Shown here piece by piece: positions 61,234-64,000 of a DNA stretch of 64,000 bases. The stretch is from contig NZ_PTXL01000007.1 in assembly GCF_004343775.1 (NCBI RefSeq), positions 310,001 to 374,000 on the forward strand. The letters are read 5' to 3'. Within the stretch, counting starts at the first letter, position 1. Every line of letters begins with the position of its first letter. The position numbers were made by a program, and so were the translations under genes. A model generated the notes under the pieces. It searched no databases and was not told where the DNA came from. It worked only from the letters and a program-made list of their open reading frames with translations. Source of the DNA: Burkholderia sp. SRS-46. Lineage in GTDB: Bacteria > Pseudomonadota > Gammaproteobacteria > Burkholderiales > Burkholderiaceae.

Positions 61234-62030
61234 CACAGTGCTCCCACGAGGTTGTGGTACTCTTCAATCTTATATTCTAATAACGCTTGATATTCGATTG
61301 CCGGTTTATTTTTACTGGCACGGTACTCCATAACATGCAAGCCAAGCTCATTTTTGAATTTCTCAACGAAATCGGCATCGGCCAAGGATGTTGGTATTAG
61401 CATCGCCTCGACGTAATCAGCCGTCATCGGGATTTCATTTCTTATTATGAGTTCAACGGATAGACGGCGGTCGTCTGCGTCTCCTTCCGTCGGCACGGAT
61501 TGAATCATAGACTTGATGACCTCGACCTCGAACTCACCCGAGATGTCTTTTATCTCAAGCCCATCACCATGCCAGTAATTCAAATTCTCCCCATAGAACG
61601 CTGTCACGTGCCGACCTTGCATATCGTTGTTCGTCGGATACTCGAAAGAATTAAGCTTCATCTGTTCGACGAGCCACTTCTTATAGCGACCACCGTCAAA
61701 GGCCCCGGTGTCGAACGGAAATAATCGTGAGCCGAGCGCAAGCACATCTTCCTTGAAAACCAGGACCACGGGTGCCGCAAAGCTCTGCTGCATGGAAACA
61801 TGGCCCTTGAATCGATAGGCTGGCCTTCCGTAAAACATATATGTCAACGGCTCTTCGAAGACCGGGCATTGTTGAGGTGAGAGGACCCTCGATTTCAAGA
61901 TTGTGCGCAGTGCAAATGCGTTGGTCGTGTGGACCCACCGAAGATTCTTTCCCGGCGGGGAAAACTGTTTCACCCAGTCGTTGAGTGGATAGTCCGGCAG
62001 CGTTGATTGCCCTACGATGACAGAAGACAC
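61233..62030 (-). CDS. Hypothetical protein, 265 residues, first gene of a coupled pair
   Basis: Starts with GTG. The N-terminal part KNLRWVHTTNAFALRTILKS followed by LTYMFYGRPAYRF has the look of ADP-ribosyltransferase-like folds such as DarT (an H-x-T start, an [R]-x-L-x-P turn, then a Tyr-containing strand), but the match is weak and I do not claim it. The C-terminal half is acidic and helical. It overlaps the next gene by one base. No membrane segment. Confidence 0.68.
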   Translation of the reverse strand: MSSVIVGQSTLPDYPLNDWVKQFSPPGKNLRWVHTTNAFALRTILKSRVLSPQQCPVFEEPLTYMFYGRPAYRFKGHVSMQQSFAAPVVLVFKEDVLALGSRLFPFDTGAFDGGRYKKWLVEQMKLNSFEYPTNNDMQGRHVTAFYGENLNYWHGDGLEIKDISGEFEVEVIKSMIQSVPTEGDADDRRLSVELIIRNEIPMTADYVEAMLIPTSLADADFVEKFKNELGLHVMEYRASKNKPAIEYQALLEYKIEEYHNLVGAL

Positions 62031-62108
62031 GCGTCAGTCTCTTTGTGATATGTGACGCCGATGGGGCGGCGCTGGCAGCAATTTTTTGCGATAGAGTCCT
62101 TAATGTTA

Positions 62109-62324
62109 TCAAAATTTTAACGTTCCGAGATGCGCAGTCCCCGCACGACGAGGCTTGTAAGTTGCGACTCGCCGGGCTGACTTTACCCGCGCGAACTTGG
62201 ATTGCGCAATGAGATGCTCGACCGCCTGCAATGCGCGCTCGACAGGCTGAATTTTGCGCAGGCGATTCTGGATGTAGAGAGAAGGCGCCGGTTTGGGAGC
62301 AGTGGCGGGAAGGTTTGGAAACAT
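62109..62324 (-). CDS. Possible small basic protein, 71 residues
   Basis: Encodes MFPNLPATAPKPAPSLYIQN and then a basic amphipathic region (RLRKIQPVERALQAVEHLIA). Composition is protein-like, but no Shine-Dalgarno is evident and it may be a remnant of a longer gene. It is co-directional with the pair downstream. Confidence 0.35.
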   Translation of the reverse strand: MFPNLPATAPKPAPSLYIQNRLRKIQPVERALQAVEHLIAQSKFARVKSARRVATYKPRRAGTAHLGTLKF

Positions 62325-62944
62325 GTCGCACGGAGCTGGCCGCGGGAGTCTCTGCTGGGTGCGGTTGAGTGACTGCTGGTCGGAGACGGTGGACGCCTGG
62401 GATGAGTGGTCTGGCGCTAATTGGCCCCGATCAATCTATAGCAGGCGGAACCTCACGTGGAGCGTGCTCCGACACAGGCACAAGGACGGGTTACCGGTCG
62501 CTAATGATAGGAGCGAACAAAGCGTTCCCCGATGGATTTGTCGGCAGTTTTACTGCCAGCAAGAGGGAGTCAAAATGCCTCGCGCTTCAAAGGAAAGCGC
62601 CTGTGCCTGAGAGGCGTTTTTGCGACCTGCTGGCAACGGTTTGGGGGCTGCCTACCCCTTTACGGAACGCTTCTAAACTGGGCCGCGGAACACTTTCATT
62701 TCCGTGGGGAAGCGGCTCGTAAAAGCTCTGCGCGCTCACGCCACTGGCATCGATTGCACCAGATTTCGCGTTTTGTCGACATCGGATTGGAAGGCAACAA
62801 CAACCATCCGCTCCTCAAAATGTTTCCGGGGTGGTGTCCGTCGAAGAATTCTCTCTAAATCTGAGTCATCAATGAAAAAGACCCGTAAGTTTCTCAACTT
62901 ATGGGTCCGTAGTTCTCAAGTTATGAGGTTATCTACACTTGACC
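62325..62944. other. Island right end next to gyrB
   Basis: No supported gene in about 620 bases. It contains the gyrB terminator at 62874-62907 and otherwise mixed-composition sequence with short frames only. No integrase or attachment repeat was recognised. Confidence 0.45.
62874..62907 (-). terminator. Rho-independent terminator of gyrB
   Basis: GACCCGTAAGTT (62880-62891) pairs with AACTTATGGGTC (62896-62907) with one G-T pair; on the minus strand it is followed by a run of five T residues. Confidence 0.8.

Positions 62945-64000
<1,056 letters not shown>

Noticed and set aside
61233..62030. Firm assignment as a DarT-type ADP-ribosyltransferase
   Set aside because: Only a loose H-x-T and Tyr strand resemblance; the catalytic Glu region of DarT is not recognisable and the partner gene is not a macrodomain protein.
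62109..62944. Integrase or transposase remnant at the island's right edge
   Set aside because: No frame shows the catalytic residues or typical blocks of tyrosine recombinases or IS transposases.

Overview
The window is high-GC proteobacterial DNA, most probably chromosome 1 of a Burkholderia species (Burkholderia cepacia complex or close relative). I infer this from the codon bias (G or C at most third positions), the fliLMNOPQR order, the OmpC-type porin, the glmS and gyrB types, and the ECF41 and catalase-linked ECF modules. No database was consulted, so the genus is inferred from gene content. The right end lies in gyrB (minus strand, truncated by the window).

Layout. 0-1.3 kb: CidA/LrgA and LrgB membrane pair. 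1.5-6.0 kb: flagellar operon fliL-M-N-O-P-Q-R. 6.2-11.8 kb: a complete type I secretion locus (TolC-like, HlyD-like, C39-peptidase ABC exporter) followed by two small genes with matching 15-residue double-glycine leaders, so a likely bacteriocin/microcin export locus. 12-17.9 kb: chaperone-usher fimbria (pilin, chaperone, usher, adhesin) with a convergent LuxR-type response regulator. 18.4-24.8 kb: NitT/TauT-type ABC importer, a two-component system and a porin. 25.2-30.2 kb: type III restriction-modification genes whose Res subunit has an altered nuclease motif. 30.5-34.5 kb: small lipoproteins and exported proteins around an MFS transporter. 34.6-36.9 kb: egtB-egtD (ergothioneine), divergent from an AhpD-like/ECF41 sigma pair with a matching promoter. 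38.6-43.7 kb: glmS, a long gene-poor stretch, a divergent UDP-GlcNAc 2-epimerase homologue and tRNA-Val(GAC).

44-49.5 kb is an accessory region. It has short, translationally coupled orphan genes, a Tli3-like putative type VI immunity gene, a possible secreted protein, and ten copies of a 38-40 bp intergenic repeat. 49.6-52.6 kb holds an ECF sigma/anti-sigma pair divergent from a catalase-like peroxidase and cytochrome b561. Two nearly identical promoters face each other in the gap.

52.7-62.9 kb is a visibly lower-GC island between cytochrome b561 and gyrB. It carries a SymE-like toxin, then an overlapping operon made of a DNA methyltransferase, a 755-residue protein with two GHKL ATPase modules (Hsp90-like plus histidine-kinase-like) and a receiver-domain protein. 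Beyond these lie a second, frameshifted methyltransferase and an overlapping two-gene unit of unknown function. The methyltransferase/double-GHKL/receiver operon is the best candidate here for an undescribed (probably defence) system.
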